Positions 26,942 to 36,663 of a DNA stretch of 64,000 nucleotides are shown here, in pieces. The notes under the pieces were generated by a model. The model saw only the letters and a list, made by a program, of their open reading frames with translations, searched no databases and was not told the origin of the DNA. The position numbers and the translations under genes are program-made. Every line of letters begins with the position of its first letter. The first letter of the stretch is position 1. Source of the stretch: Sphaerothrix gracilis (lineage in GTDB: Bacteria; Cyanobacteriota; Cyanobacteriia; Phormidesmidales; Phormidesmidaceae); the NCBI RefSeq assembly GCF_030405905.1, contig NZ_JASATW010000006.1, positions 62,001 to 126,000 of the forward strand. Reading direction: 5' to 3'.

Positions 26942-28144
26942 TTATTCGTCGGCTGAAATTTCTGCCAGTAGCCTTTGGAGCTGCTGGGCGATCGCGGCAG
27001 AGCCACCGGCTTTCCCCACTCGCTCGTAGCCGTTAGTACGGCAACTTGCTAGATAGGCAGAATCTTGAAGGGTTTCAGCAACGCACCGGGCGGCCAACTG
27101 CAGCGTATACCTGTCGGCTCGTCTGCGGCCAACAGTCTGGACAGATCGGCCCAAAAGCCGCATCTGAGCTTCAGCAAACTGATAGGTGAACTGCGGCCCG
27201 ACACCGGGGATTTGCACAACCGGCTTGCCCAAACCAACGGCCTGCTCAACGGCGGTTCCGGCCATACCAATCGCCAAACTGCACTGATGCAAAATATCGG
27301 CAAAGGCATCCCGGTAGCAGTAGGCTTCGATAACGATATTTTGGTCTAAAACTTTAGTCAGCTTGCCAGGGGTATACTGCCAGGCGATCGCGGCGGCGAT
27401 CGCCTGCAAGTCTGCTTCCCCAATACTGGGCACCAGAGCAGCGCAAAACTGAGCTTTTTGCAGATGTCTCACCTGTTCGCACAGCCGCAGCTGCAGCTTG
27501 AGATTTTCTAAGGCTTCCGGTAGGCGGCTACCGGGCAACAGGGCAATCATGGGCAGTGCCGGGTCAATTCCTAAGTTCCGGCCCGTCGGCGTCAGCACAT
27601 CCATGATGGGATAGCCCGCAAACACGGCTTTGGTGAAACCCTGGCGATTCAAATCCTGAGCGGTGTAGGCATCACGGGTAAAAATTTGCAGGCAGCGCCG
27701 CGATCGCAGGCAAAACTTAGTCACCAGCGGTAGGCGCAGTCGCCCTTCATAGAAGCTGGAGGTCGAAACTAAAAAGGCGGCATAGGGGCGGCCCGTCAGA
27801 TAGGCCATTAAAATGGGCACGATATCGCCGGTCGCCAAGAGCAAATGGCAGGTGCGGCTACAGCGACGGACGGCTTTAAGCTGCTGCCAGGTGAGGCAAA
27901 TCAGGCCGTTTAGAACGTCTTTGAGGTAGTTGAAGGGATGGGTATAGATCAGCCCCCCAGAGGGCAGGCTGGCGGTAGGACCCACTACTGGAATATCGCT
28001 ACGGCGATAGGCTTTCCCGCGACCGACCAGCGGCATAGCAGCGAATGTAAGGCTGGGTATGAGCGCCTGTAGCGATCGCAGTACCAGACTCGCATTGAGA
28101 TCTTCCCCATGTCCGTTACTAAGAGAGAGCAGCCGCTGAGTCAT
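26942..28144 (-). CDS. LpxB-like (lipid-A-disaccharide synthase-related) protein, copy 1
   Basis: A 400 aa protein of the cyanobacterial lipid-A-disaccharide-synthase-related family, with a GT-B-like layout. Motifs are SNGHGED at residues 9-15, GDIVPILMAY, LLPGSRLPEA and AMAGTAVEQAVGLGKP. These align one for one with the divergent neighbour at 28249, so the two are paralogues. Cyanobacteria of this type lack a full lipid A pathway, so the acceptor is probably another glycolipid; the function is unproven. Confidence 0.85.
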   Translation of the reverse strand: MTQRLLSLSNGHGEDLNASLVLRSLQALIPSLTFAAMPLVGRGKAYRRSDIPVVGPTASLPSGGLIYTHPFNYLKDVLNGLICLTWQQLKAVRRCSRTCHLLLATGDIVPILMAYLTGRPYAAFLVSTSSFYEGRLRLPLVTKFCLRSRRCLQIFTRDAYTAQDLNRQGFTKAVFAGYPIMDVLTPTGRNLGIDPALPMIALLPGSRLPEALENLKLQLRLCEQVRHLQKAQFCAALVPSIGEADLQAIAAAIAWQYTPGKLTKVLDQNIVIEAYCYRDAFADILHQCSLAIGMAGTAVEQAVGLGKPVVQIPGVGPQFTYQFAEAQMRLLGRSVQTVGRRRADRYTLQLAARCVAETLQDSAYLASCRTNGYERVGKAGGSAAIAQQLQRLLAEISADE

Positions 28145-28248
28145 TAAAATAGCTTTCAGAAGATCCTTCGCTAGATTACCGTGAAGGGCTAGCGGAAATC
28201 CCCGGCAGGCTAAGTAAGTTTGGGGGCAAGTTTGTCAGCAAGGCAGAT

Positions 28249-29481
28249 ATGCGGCTACTTTGCATCAGCAACGGACATGGAGAAGACGGTATCGGCCTAC
28301 GCATTCTGCAGGCGCTACAGCACTTCGATCGGGCGATTGAGATAGCAGTTTTGCCAATTGTCGGGCAGGGGGCGGCCTACCGCGCTCAAGGTTTCTCGCC
28401 GCTAGGCCCGGCCCAGGATTTGCCGTCGGGCGGCTTTATCTACATGGACAGCCAGCAGTTAGGCAAAGACCTGCAGGCTGGTTTGCTGTCTTTGAGTTGG
28501 CATCAGCTTCAGGCCGTTCGTCAGTGGGCTGCCGCTGGCGGACAGGTATTAGCCGTCGGCGATATTGTGCCGCTGCTGTTTGCCTGGCAGAGCGGCTTGC
28601 CCTATAGCTTTGTCGGGACGGCTAAGTCAGAATATTGGCTGCGCGATGAGCAGGGACCGCTTCCCTCGCAGGCTTGGCTGCGCCCAAAGTCGGTTTATTT
28701 TCCCTGGGAGCGGTGGCTAATGGCGCGGCCTCGCTGTCAGGCGGTATTTGTCCGCGATCGCCTTACAGCTGACTGGCTGCGGCAGTGGCAGCTCCCGGCT
28801 ATTTACGCAGGTAATCCGATGATGGATGCCTTAGCCCCCAACCAGCCTGCTTTGCCGGGTTTAGCAGCCTCAGAGCTGACGGTGGTGCTACTCCCTGGAT
28901 CGCGGGTGCCGGAAGCCCATCAAAACTGGCGGCTGATCTTGGCGGCAGCGGCAGACCTAGCCCAAACTCTCTCTGAAAAGTCGGTCACTTTTTTGGCCGC
29001 GATCGCGCCGTCGCTGTCTTTGTCGCCTTTTGCCCAGGCGCTCACCCAGCAGGGGTGGCAGCCTACTACCTCAGAAATGCTTTATCGGTCTGAAAATGCT
29101 ACAAACGCAAGGCTCCAGCTGGTGAAAACGGCTTTTGCTGACTGCTTGCATCGAGCTGATTTGGCGATCGCGATGGCTGGAACGGCGACTGAACAGGTGG
29201 TGGGCTTGGGTAAGCCTGCGATTACGCTGCCGGGGGTGGGGCCGCAGTTTACCCGTCGCTTTGCTGAGATGCAAGCGAGGCTGCTAGGGCCTTCGGTTTG
29301 CCTGGTGGAGGAGCCAGCGGCGGTGGGGGCGGCAGCGCGATCGCTGGTGGCTGATCCAAAACGATTAGCGGCGATCGCTGATAATGGCCGTCACCGCATG
29401 GGCACTGCCGGAGCAGCCCGGCGAATTGCTCAGAGGTTGGTGGAGATTGAAAAATGCGGTACAATTGAGAGCCGCGTTTGA
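28249..29481 (+). CDS. LpxB-like (lipid-A-disaccharide synthase-related) protein, copy 2
   Basis: A 410 aa paralogue of the divergent gene at 26942-28144, sharing SNGHGED (residues 7-13), LPSGGFIY, GDIVPLLFAW, LLPGSRVPEA and AMAGTATEQVVGLGKP. The middle region differs more, with an inserted stretch around KSEYWLRDEQGPLPS that copy 1 lacks. The difference suggests distinct substrates or a heteromer. It ends 30 nt before rpmB and may be cotranscribed with it. Same-strand linkage to a ribosomal gene is probably incidental. Confidence 0.85.
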   Translation: MRLLCISNGHGEDGIGLRILQALQHFDRAIEIAVLPIVGQGAAYRAQGFSPLGPAQDLPSGGFIYMDSQQLGKDLQAGLLSLSWHQLQAVRQWAAAGGQVLAVGDIVPLLFAWQSGLPYSFVGTAKSEYWLRDEQGPLPSQAWLRPKSVYFPWERWLMARPRCQAVFVRDRLTADWLRQWQLPAIYAGNPMMDALAPNQPALPGLAASELTVVLLPGSRVPEAHQNWRLILAAAADLAQTLSEKSVTFLAAIAPSLSLSPFAQALTQQGWQPTTSEMLYRSENATNARLQLVKTAFADCLHRADLAIAMAGTATEQVVGLGKPAITLPGVGPQFTRRFAEMQARLLGPSVCLVEEPAAVGAAARSLVADPKRLAAIADNGRHRMGTAGAARRIAQRLVEIEKCGTIESRV

Positions 29482-29511
29482 TGCTGAATTTTAGAAAGGC
29501 TGGAGAATTTC

Positions 29512-29748
29512 ATGGCCCGCAAGTGTGAACTGACCGGGAAAAAGGCGAACAATGCCTACGCTGTTTCCCACTCCCATCGTCGTACTAAGCGACTACAGCA
29601 CGCCAATCTGCAAAATAAGCGGATCTGGTGGCCGGCTGGCAACCGCTGGGTGAAGCTGCGGATTTCGACGAAGGCAATCAAGACGCTGCAGTCTAAAGGA
29701 ATCGAGGCAATGGCTAAAGAAGCTGGGATTAATCTAAATCAGTATTAG
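29512..29748 (+). CDS. rpmB: 50S ribosomal protein L28
   Basis: A 78 aa ribosomal protein starting MARKCELTGKKANNAYAVSH, with the typical L28 core RRTKRLQHANLQ and a C-terminal KGIEAMAKEAG. Cyanobacterial L28 has this length. An AAAGGCTGGAGAATTTC stretch before the ATG supplies the ribosome-binding site. A strong terminator follows about 70 nt downstream. Confidence 0.97.
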   Translation: MARKCELTGKKANNAYAVSHSHRRTKRLQHANLQNKRIWWPAGNRWVKLRISTKAIKTLQSKGIEAMAKEAGINLNQY

Positions 29749-29815
29749 GCTAGCTTCGGATTTAAACGAGTCACAAAAGCGGTGAGGGTCTTCCGTAATA
29801 TGACCATCAGCAGCC

Positions 29816-29854
29816 ATAGCGAGAGCGTAGCTACACCTATGCTCTCGCTATTTT
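29816..29854 (+). terminator. Intrinsic terminator of rpmB
   Basis: A perfect 11 bp stem, ATAGCGAGAGC pairing with GCTCTCGCTAT, with a 14-base loop and a short T-run (TTTT), placed 68 nt after the rpmB stop. Confidence 0.8.
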
Positions 29855-30237
29855 GATATGAGTGACCTAAAGGGAATTTATAAAGTTGGTTAAGAAAACT
29901 CCATAGGTTCTCGGAAGTCAGTCTTTAAAGACTGTGTGTACTATTTAACTGGAGGAGAAATGTTTTCTCCCAAAATTCCATATTTGGGGTGCTTCGCTAT
30001 TGAGGCTTGTATTTTGACACTACCTGATCGTTTCCCGAAAGGAGATGGGTAGCATTTTCACTGAACGTACTTCTCGGTTTCTTCATACTTCGGTTATAAA
30101 AAAGAGGTTCAGGGCAACCTCTCAAGGCGCGATCGCGCTGACTATGCTGGTTGGTTTTATTAGACTTATCGCATTGACCTGCGGTTTTCGAGCTTAATTT
30201 TCTAAACAATCATTTAACGCTGAACAGGAAGGCAGAT
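29855..30237. other. Long leader region upstream of hpsA
   Basis: The roughly 380 bp before hpsA holds a small open frame with a strong ribosome-binding site (29960-30052) and a hairpin at 30103-30122. The hairpin arms are AGAGGTT and AACCTCT, followed on the minus strand by six Ts, so it looks like a terminator facing away from hpsA. The region is more A+T-rich than its neighbours and probably carries the hps promoter. Confidence 0.5.
29960..30052 (+). CDS. Possible 30-residue leader peptide upstream of hpsA
   Basis: An ATG frame of 30 codons preceded by GGAGGAG 4 nt upstream, among the best ribosome-binding sites in the window. The peptide (MFSPKIPYLGCFAIEACIL then TLPDRFPKGDG) has no recognisable family. 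It could be a regulatory leader or a small protein, or chance. Confidence 0.35.
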   Translation: MFSPKIPYLGCFAIEACILTLPDRFPKGDG

Positions 30238-33200
30238 ATGTCACCCCGTAAGCTAATCAGGGATCTTCAAAAGCTACCCCGGCGCATTACCAAGCGAGTT
30301 GTTACTTATTTATTGCGCAATTTGCTGCTATGGAATCGTCGTCCGGCAGCGGCAACGGCAGGCTTTGTATTGCCGACGACTATTTTGCTGCTGCTGATGG
30401 TGGCACTAACAGCGGGAGCTTTGACATATCGGGCCTATAGCCGCTCTGAGCAGGCAGTCATTGAGCGCCAGCAGCAGGTCATTACCAATGCGGCCACGCC
30501 TGCCATCGATCGGGCCAAGGCCAAGATTGAATTTTTATTTAAGGAAGACAATCGCATTACAGCGGGTCTGCCAAGTAGTGCCTATCTCAACAGCATGATG
30601 CTGAACGATGGAGACCCTGTCAGCGCTTTGTTTAAAAAGTTTCCAAAGGGAGAGACACCTTACCGACTACCAGATGAGATTGCTCTAAATATTAACGGTC
30701 CTGAAGCAATAGCAAACACAGTGCCTCCTCCGGATGCGGTTGATAATGCTTGGGCATTTAATGCTGATGTCAACGGTGACGGGGTTGTTGATGAAAAGAA
30801 CGAGTGGATTGTTTACTCTATTTTGATCAACGATAAGGCTCGTACTGAGATAGACGACGGTGATGGAACGGTTACAGAGACTGTTGTAGCTAGTGTTGAT
30901 GGGACTGCTGATCTCAACAAGAAAGCTGACAACTTAGTTACGCGAACTTATCCTCTGGAGTCTAGTGACTCTGGAGATGGATGTGCTGCCGCGCTTGCTG
31001 TTGATGCTGATGCGGCAGCACTTGATCCAGGTGAAGGATGGCAAGTTGTCAGCTTGAGCGATGATGCAGCTCTGCAGAAAAATTTTCAGGTCAATGTCTA
31101 CGCAATTGACTTAAATGACGTTAGCCGTAGCGTTGAAACTTTAGAGTTTCAGCAGTCGCGTCAGTCTATAAGCGGGAACAAATGGGGAGCTTGGTTTCGC
31201 TACGACTTAGATTTATATCCGGCTGACACCTTCAACTGGAATGGAGCTATGCATACGGAAGGCAATCTCTTCCTGTCTTCAAAGTTGAAAGCTCACATGA
31301 TTAGCTCTCACAGGTCTTGTCTCTACAGCGAAGATGCTTCTGAGATTGAGATTGGCGATGGTGATGGCTATGACGGACAGGTAGTGGCTGGCAGCATTCG
31401 CAAAAATGAATTTGATGCTAATGGGGTAAAGGTTCATATATTCAACGGAAAAACCAACCCTCCGATTGTTGAAAATTTCACAACTTTAACTGATTCAGTT
31501 AATCCCGGGGCAAGTGCCAAGCCTATTGATATAGCGACTGATCCTATTAACCTTTTTACGGGTAGTAACTACACGCATGTTAATCCAGACACTTGGTCAG
31601 CCTCTGGCCAGGTTTTAGACAGATTTCAAGAGACAGAAACGCCTTCTAATCCCAACGTAGACGATTCCTTCAGAGCTGATAATCGTTGGGGGCCTTCTTC
31701 GAGCTATGGGGAAATTCGGTTGCCCCCTACCACTAAGGTAGGCAGCGACATTGATGATCCTGATCTTGCAGAACTAATTGATGAAGAAGAAGGGCTTGAT
31801 GGCTATTGGGAAAGGCGAGCAATAGCCACAGGTCTGCGTATCATAGTAGGCCAGCGTCTAGAGTTAGGAAATGTTGCTGGTTGGAATACCACTTATCCTG
31901 ATTCCAGTAAGAATGATCCGCTATATCCGCCGCACAAAACTGATGTGATTGACGTTTCGGATAAGAGTCCCGACACCGAAAATATAGGTATTAATGAGCG
32001 TCGCCAACACAAATCATTGAGAGATAACTTGGCGGCTGTTCAGGGTATGGTGGTTTATCACTATGAAGATAACGACGGTAATTTCCCTCTAGCCTGCGTC
32101 GCCCTAACAGCTCATCCGGGAACTAAGCAGACCATTATCAATAGCCGTACTTTTGATCTGTATCCAGAAACAGGTGCGCTAAAAACCGATTTCTTCAATG
32201 GCTATGGTACTAACGGCTGGGAGTTTGGCTTTACCGGACTTACGGACACCGCAATATCACTTGGCGACTTAGATGATGCACTCGTCAACCTGGCTTATTT
32301 TGCAGGTGATCCTAGAGGAGGTGCTCCTTCCTTCACGCCAGTACCGGACTCAGCCGTGCATCCCTACCCACAGATGGCCATGTGGGGTGACTTCTCGCCG
32401 CTAAGAAGAATATTAGCTAGCAATACCTCTTTCTCATCCCTGTATTCTTCTTTAAGTCCAGCAGACAAATCAACCATTCATTCAGCTGCTTGTACGCTGG
32501 AACTGCTAGCCTACAACATTGACAGTTTAGCTAAATACAAGGTTGCCTTAGAAAGCGCAGCAACCAATGGTTTAAGTGCAATAGGGGAAGGTTTAACTAA
32601 TATTGCAACTGCCATTGGTTCAACAAGTGTTGCTACTGATCAATGGATTGATGCTCTTACTGACGGAACCGTCAAAGAGAGAGCTGAGCTTTTAGCCACT
32701 TACTATCAAGTTGAACGCGATCGCAACTTTGGTTTTATTTCCGATGGCACTGTATCGTCGTTTACTGTGCCTGCGGGATATCCAATTGCAGCCGGAACAA
32801 CTGTGAATTTATCTTGCGATCCAGGTACTGAGTTTGCGTCAGTAACCGATCTTGAAGATCAATTTTCTTTGGGGTTGGCTTTTTGTTCTCCTATCAATAG
32901 ACCAAAATATCCTTCTCTGTTTTATGTGTTTCCCAACTTTGAGCACGGTCAAAACGGCACAGGGGCCTCTGTATCTTTTGTAACTTCACCTGAACAACCT
33001 TCGGCTGAAGAGTACATTGACAAAGTTGTCACTGATTACGGCGAAAACAATACTTTCAATGCCGTTACAGTTGCTGACATCGCCGCAACTCCAAGGGGAG
33101 TGACTGGTGGCTCGCTGACTTATGCTAACTGGGCTTTACCCAATGAGTCCGATGCAGCCATAGGCGATCGCAACGCTCTCAACGGTCTTGACGTCGATAG

Positions 33201-34848
33201 GCTTGACCAAGCTTTTAATATTTACGGTTCTAATGGTTCCGGTAGTTACAACAGTCGAACAGTAGCTTTGCTTGATAAGGGGCTGTTTGACGGTCGCGAA
33301 TTACTTAATGTTCGCGTCCTCGACGTTAACTTAGAACTGTTATCTCAAAAGCAAAACAGCATTGACTACTGGATTTCGGATAACGCGGAGGAGTCAGCCG
33401 AAGGTATTGTTTATGCCTTCCGCGAGGATGCTGTTCGAGAAGATGAGATTGTACGTCCAGCTACCGGAGATTGGGGAAGCTGCAATATGCTAACAACTTT
33501 ACCCATAACGGCTGATTGCTACATGAAGATGCCAGATTTAGAAGCATCTCCTGCGTTTGATGGACAAGATCCACCACTCAACGATGTTAATTTCATCAGT
33601 GCCAAGCCTGTAGACTTCTATGCCGACCCTGATCGCCGTCCTCACGGCTTCCGGCTGAGAAACGGAATTGATATCAGCAACGGCAAAGAAAGACGCTCTG
33701 GAATGACTTTCGTGACAGACAACTCCGTGTACATTCAAGGGAACCTTAATCTACACAGCAGCAATGGCGAGCTGTCTGGTCTGCTCGAGGAATTCGAGAG
33801 TCCTCAAACCTTACTGGATGGCAAAGTCAAATTCGTTGACAAACCAAGCGATATTAATGGCAGTGATTTCTACAGCGGTCGTGAAACTACCAAACGCAAT
33901 ATTGGCAACTTTGCTGATGTAGAAGTTGATCACTGGCGTCCGGTAGAGATCATGGCAGATGCTATAACCATCCTGTCTGACAGCTTTAAAGATGGCAGCG
34001 TCGATCACTTCTTCATTCGACCATCGCCTACTTATCCTGCCAAGGCTCGCGGTCAATACAATACCGTTATTGGTGAAGAGGCGACTTCTTATCTCAATGC
34101 CAACCGATTTTATTTCGAGCAAGATGATGCTTCTCTCTTTACCTCAGATAAATGGGTGCATGAGATAGAGGGTGATACATCATCTCCTATCTGGGTTGGC
34201 CGAGATGCTGAGTTTGCGATTCTTAATGGCTCAACGCCGATTGTCGGTTTTACAGGTGAAGAAGCGGGAGCTGCTGGAGATGCTTCCTATTTAGTCAACT
34301 TTGACATCAGAGATCTCTACCTCTTCAGACAAAACAATCAGATTCGTGCTAGCGATACCTACGTTAATGCGCTGATGATCTCAGGTATCGTACCTATGAG
34401 AGCAGGACAGGGATATGGCGGAATGCACAACTTCCCCCGCTTACTGGAGTACTGGGCTGACGTAGGGGAAGTTAAGGGAACTTCTGAGACTCTTTACTTA
34501 TACGGCAGTTTATTCCAGCTCAACTTCAGCCGAGCAGCAACAGCTCCCTTCGACCAGGACGTATGGGAACCTAGCACAACGCCAGCAGACCCAGCAGTTG
34601 AAAAGAGCTTTTACTATGGTGCTGCTCAACGTAACTGGGGTTATGACGTGGCGCAGCTTTATGTCCCTCCCGGCCCGATCTCCAGCCGATTTGTGAACAT
34701 ACCGGAAGCTCGCAGTGAGTTCTACCGCGAACTCTCCGCTGATGATCCGTACATCCTCAACCTGCGCTGCGCTAGAGCAGAAGGTGAAAGTACGCCATTC
34801 CTCGACGATAGAAGAACCACAGGTGGACAAGATGTTTGTCCGCGATAG
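30238..34848 (+). CDS. hpsA: Hormogonium polysaccharide protein HpsA
   Basis: A very large surface or secreted protein, 1536 aa, in the size range known for HpsA, required for motility-linked polysaccharide in Nostoc. A basic N terminus is followed by a pilin-like hydrophobic segment (AGFVLPTTILLLLMVAL, about residues 40-62) and the conserved stretch NAATPAIDRAKAKIEFLF. The rest is extended, rich in Asp, Asn, Gly and Ser. EF-hand-like runs DVNGDGVVDE and DGDGTVTE suggest calcium binding. There is no Glu at pilin position +5. It heads an operon with three pseudopilin genes and shows more A+T-rich codon use than its surroundings. Confidence 0.9.
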   Translation: MSPRKLIRDLQKLPRRITKRVVTYLLRNLLLWNRRPAAATAGFVLPTTILLLLMVALTAGALTYRAYSRSEQAVIERQQQVITNAATPAIDRAKAKIEFLFKEDNRITAGLPSSAYLNSMMLNDGDPVSALFKKFPKGETPYRLPDEIALNINGPEAIANTVPPPDAVDNAWAFNADVNGDGVVDEKNEWIVYSILINDKARTEIDDGDGTVTETVVASVDGTADLNKKADNLVTRTYPLESSDSGDGCAAALAVDADAAALDPGEGWQVVSLSDDAALQKNFQVNVYAIDLNDVSRSVETLEFQQSRQSISGNKWGAWFRYDLDLYPADTFNWNGAMHTEGNLFLSSKLKAHMISSHRSCLYSEDASEIEIGDGDGYDGQVVAGSIRKNEFDANGVKVHIFNGKTNPPIVENFTTLTDSVNPGASAKPIDIATDPINLFTGSNYTHVNPDTWSASGQVLDRFQETETPSNPNVDDSFRADNRWGPSSSYGEIRLPPTTKVGSDIDDPDLAELIDEEEGLDGYWERRAIATGLRIIVGQRLELGNVAGWNTTYPDSSKNDPLYPPHKTDVIDVSDKSPDTENIGINERRQHKSLRDNLAAVQGMVVYHYEDNDGNFPLACVALTAHPGTKQTIINSRTFDLYPETGALKTDFFNGYGTNGWEFGFTGLTDTAISLGDLDDALVNLAYFAGDPRGGAPSFTPVPDSAVHPYPQMAMWGDFSPLRRILASNTSFSSLYSSLSPADKSTIHSAACTLELLAYNIDSLAKYKVALESAATNGLSAIGEGLTNIATAIGSTSVATDQWIDALTDGTVKERAELLATYYQVERDRNFGFISDGTVSSFTVPAGYPIAAGTTVNLSCDPGTEFASVTDLEDQFSLGLAFCSPINRPKYPSLFYVFPNFEHGQNGTGASVSFVTSPEQPSAEEYIDKVVTDYGENNTFNAVTVADIAATPRGVTGGSLTYANWALPNESDAAIGDRNALNGLDVDRLDQAFNIYGSNGSGSYNSRTVALLDKGLFDGRELLNVRVLDVNLELLSQKQNSIDYWISDNAEESAEGIVYAFREDAVREDEIVRPATGDWGSCNMLTTLPITADCYMKMPDLEASPAFDGQDPPLNDVNFISAKPVDFYADPDRRPHGFRLRNGIDISNGKERRSGMTFVTDNSVYIQGNLNLHSSNGELSGLLEEFESPQTLLDGKVKFVDKPSDINGSDFYSGRETTKRNIGNFADVEVDHWRPVEIMADAITILSDSFKDGSVDHFFIRPSPTYPAKARGQYNTVIGEEATSYLNANRFYFEQDDASLFTSDKWVHEIEGDTSSPIWVGRDAEFAILNGSTPIVGFTGEEAGAAGDASYLVNFDIRDLYLFRQNNQIRASDTYVNALMISGIVPMRAGQGYGGMHNFPRLLEYWADVGEVKGTSETLYLYGSLFQLNFSRAATAPFDQDVWEPSTTPADPAVEKSFYYGAAQRNWGYDVAQLYVPPGPISSRFVNIPEARSEFYRELSADDPYILNLRCARAEGESTPFLDDRRTTGGQDVCPR

Positions 34849-34886
34849 TCACATCGTCCACTTACTGCGATAGGAGGTTAGGCAAC

Positions 34887-35603
34887 ATGTTGCGCTCAGG
34901 GTCAGTCAAAACGTTTCTCAATCGCTTAGCTCGTCCAGCTCAAGGGGCTGCCCCTGAGTCAGGGCTGACGCTGATTGAGTGCCTAGTCGCTATCATCATC
35001 ATTGGCCTAACGGTCGGGGCAGTAACCCCTGCCCTCGTCATCTCTGTAGCCTCACGCGTACAAAGCCAAAAAGCTAATCAAGCCCTAGAGATTGCTCAAG
35101 GCGAAATTGATCAAGTAAGGACTCTAATCGAGCGGGGTGACTACACGCTAACGGAGCTGAACGCCTCTGTTCCTTTTGTGTCAGTCACAGGCACAATTAC
35201 CTACTCCACAGCAGCACAAGTACCCGTACCAACAAATAATCCTGTCCCTACGGCAGACTACGATACTTATACTGAAACAAAGCAAATTGACTATGACGGA
35301 GATGGCGAAAACGATTATGCCGCTCAGGTCTTTCGAGTTGCTAACAACGCTGACGCTTCGACCGCCTTCACGATGGGCGTGCGGGTCTATGACTACGACG
35401 CGGCTCTAGACGCTAACAATCTAGGCAGCGATTCCACAGATACAGCTCGCTTAGGCGTAACAGGTAGCCGGGGGGAACGCGATCGCCTGCCGTTGGCAAG
35501 TCTGTATACTTCCATCGTGCGAGGTGAAGACAGCAACTCACTGTGCGATTACATCGAATACTTGACCAACTCCACACCGGATGACGATTATAGCTGCAAC
35601 TAA
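34887..35603 (+). CDS. hpsB: Pseudopilin HpsB
   Basis: Type IV pilin-like protein, 238 aa. A short leader ends at Gly before LTLIECLVAIIIIGL, giving the prepilin peptidase site and the Glu at +5; Leu replaces the usual Phe at +1. The C-terminal part is a globular domain with an Asp-rich DYDGDGENDY run. The start at 34887 is chosen because TAGGAGGTTAG lies 7 nt upstream; a TTG further up (34836) would overlap hpsA. Part of the hps pseudopilin set acting with HpsA. Confidence 0.85.
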   Translation: MLRSGSVKTFLNRLARPAQGAAPESGLTLIECLVAIIIIGLTVGAVTPALVISVASRVQSQKANQALEIAQGEIDQVRTLIERGDYTLTELNASVPFVSVTGTITYSTAAQVPVPTNNPVPTADYDTYTETKQIDYDGDGENDYAAQVFRVANNADASTAFTMGVRVYDYDAALDANNLGSDSTDTARLGVTGSRGERDRLPLASLYTSIVRGEDSNSLCDYIEYLTNSTPDDDYSCN

Positions 35604-35646
35604 ACCATTGACCGATTTACACAGCTCATATATCTGACCTACTGCT

Positions 35647-36624
35647 ATGTCTACCACGCCCTCTCAGCTTTGGCTTTTTCGTTTACTGATGAGCCTGCGC
35701 CGCTCTAGCAAAGCTGGGTTCACGCTGCTAGAGCTGCTCATTTCCATCATCATCGTTGGTATTATTATTTCTGGGCTGCTGTATTTAGTTGTTGAGATGC
35801 TACAGCTCGACCGCCGTGAGTTTGTGCTAAATCAGGTCAGCACTGATATGAACCGGGCGATGGACTATATCGCCAGCGATGTAGAAGAGGCAATTTATGT
35901 TTACTCAACGCCAACAGACATAATTTCTCAGCTTTCGTCTGACATCGATACGTCTACTGAGACACCTATCTTAGCTTTCTGGCGTCCGGAAGTCCTCGAT
36001 CAAGATGAGCTAAATACTATAGAAGACTGTGATTTGCCCAAGTGTAGGATACTTAAAAAACGGCAGGCATTTTTGACACTTGTAGTCTACCTTCAAGAAA
36101 GTAATGAAGATAGCCCTATATGGAATGGCGAGACGCGGATTGTTCGTTATGAATTACCAAATTATACGAGCATAACGTCATCTCTGGATAAAGTTACGCC
36201 TGGTTACGCTGATCCGACATTGGATGAAACGCTTGCTGAAGAGAGTGATATCTTTAAAGCCTGGAAAGCTGATGGCAATACTGAGGGTACTAAGCAGGTT
36301 TTAGTAGACTCAGTAGATGTGTTGGCACCAGATGATATTGATGATGATGAAGCTGAATGCCCTAGTTCTGTCTATGAGCGATCGCCAACAGCACCCTCCG
36401 ATGGTAAAAGTTTCTATGTCTGTGTCCGACAGGGGACAATTGCTAACCAGGACTTGAATTTTGATCAAAGAGTAGACACATCCAACCAGGACTTGATTGT
36501 TTTCCTGCGTGGCAACGCAACGGCTAGACAGGATGGCTTAGTTAATGCCCTCAGCGACGAAAGTCGACTGCCAACCTTAGAATCACGAGTGCTTTTACGT
36601 GGCGTTCGAGATGAAGTTTTATAA
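35647..36624 (+). CDS. hpsC: Pseudopilin HpsC
   Basis: Type IV pilin-like protein, 325 aa. The leader ends SSKAG and the mature start is FTLLELLISIIIVGIIISG, a textbook class III signal with Glu at +5. The large C-terminal domain contains Asp/Glu-rich loops. It follows hpsB by 43 nt and precedes the GspH-like gene by 39 nt. Members of this family are long minor pseudopilins of the hps system. Confidence 0.85.
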   Translation: MSTTPSQLWLFRLLMSLRRSSKAGFTLLELLISIIIVGIIISGLLYLVVEMLQLDRREFVLNQVSTDMNRAMDYIASDVEEAIYVYSTPTDIISQLSSDIDTSTETPILAFWRPEVLDQDELNTIEDCDLPKCRILKKRQAFLTLVVYLQESNEDSPIWNGETRIVRYELPNYTSITSSLDKVTPGYADPTLDETLAEESDIFKAWKADGNTEGTKQVLVDSVDVLAPDDIDDDEAECPSSVYERSPTAPSDGKSFYVCVRQGTIANQDLNFDQRVDTSNQDLIVFLRGNATARQDGLVNALSDESRLPTLESRVLLRGVRDEVL

Positions 36625-36663
36625 GCTGTTGCTGACATTGATCCAAAAGCGAGGCCAGTTCTG

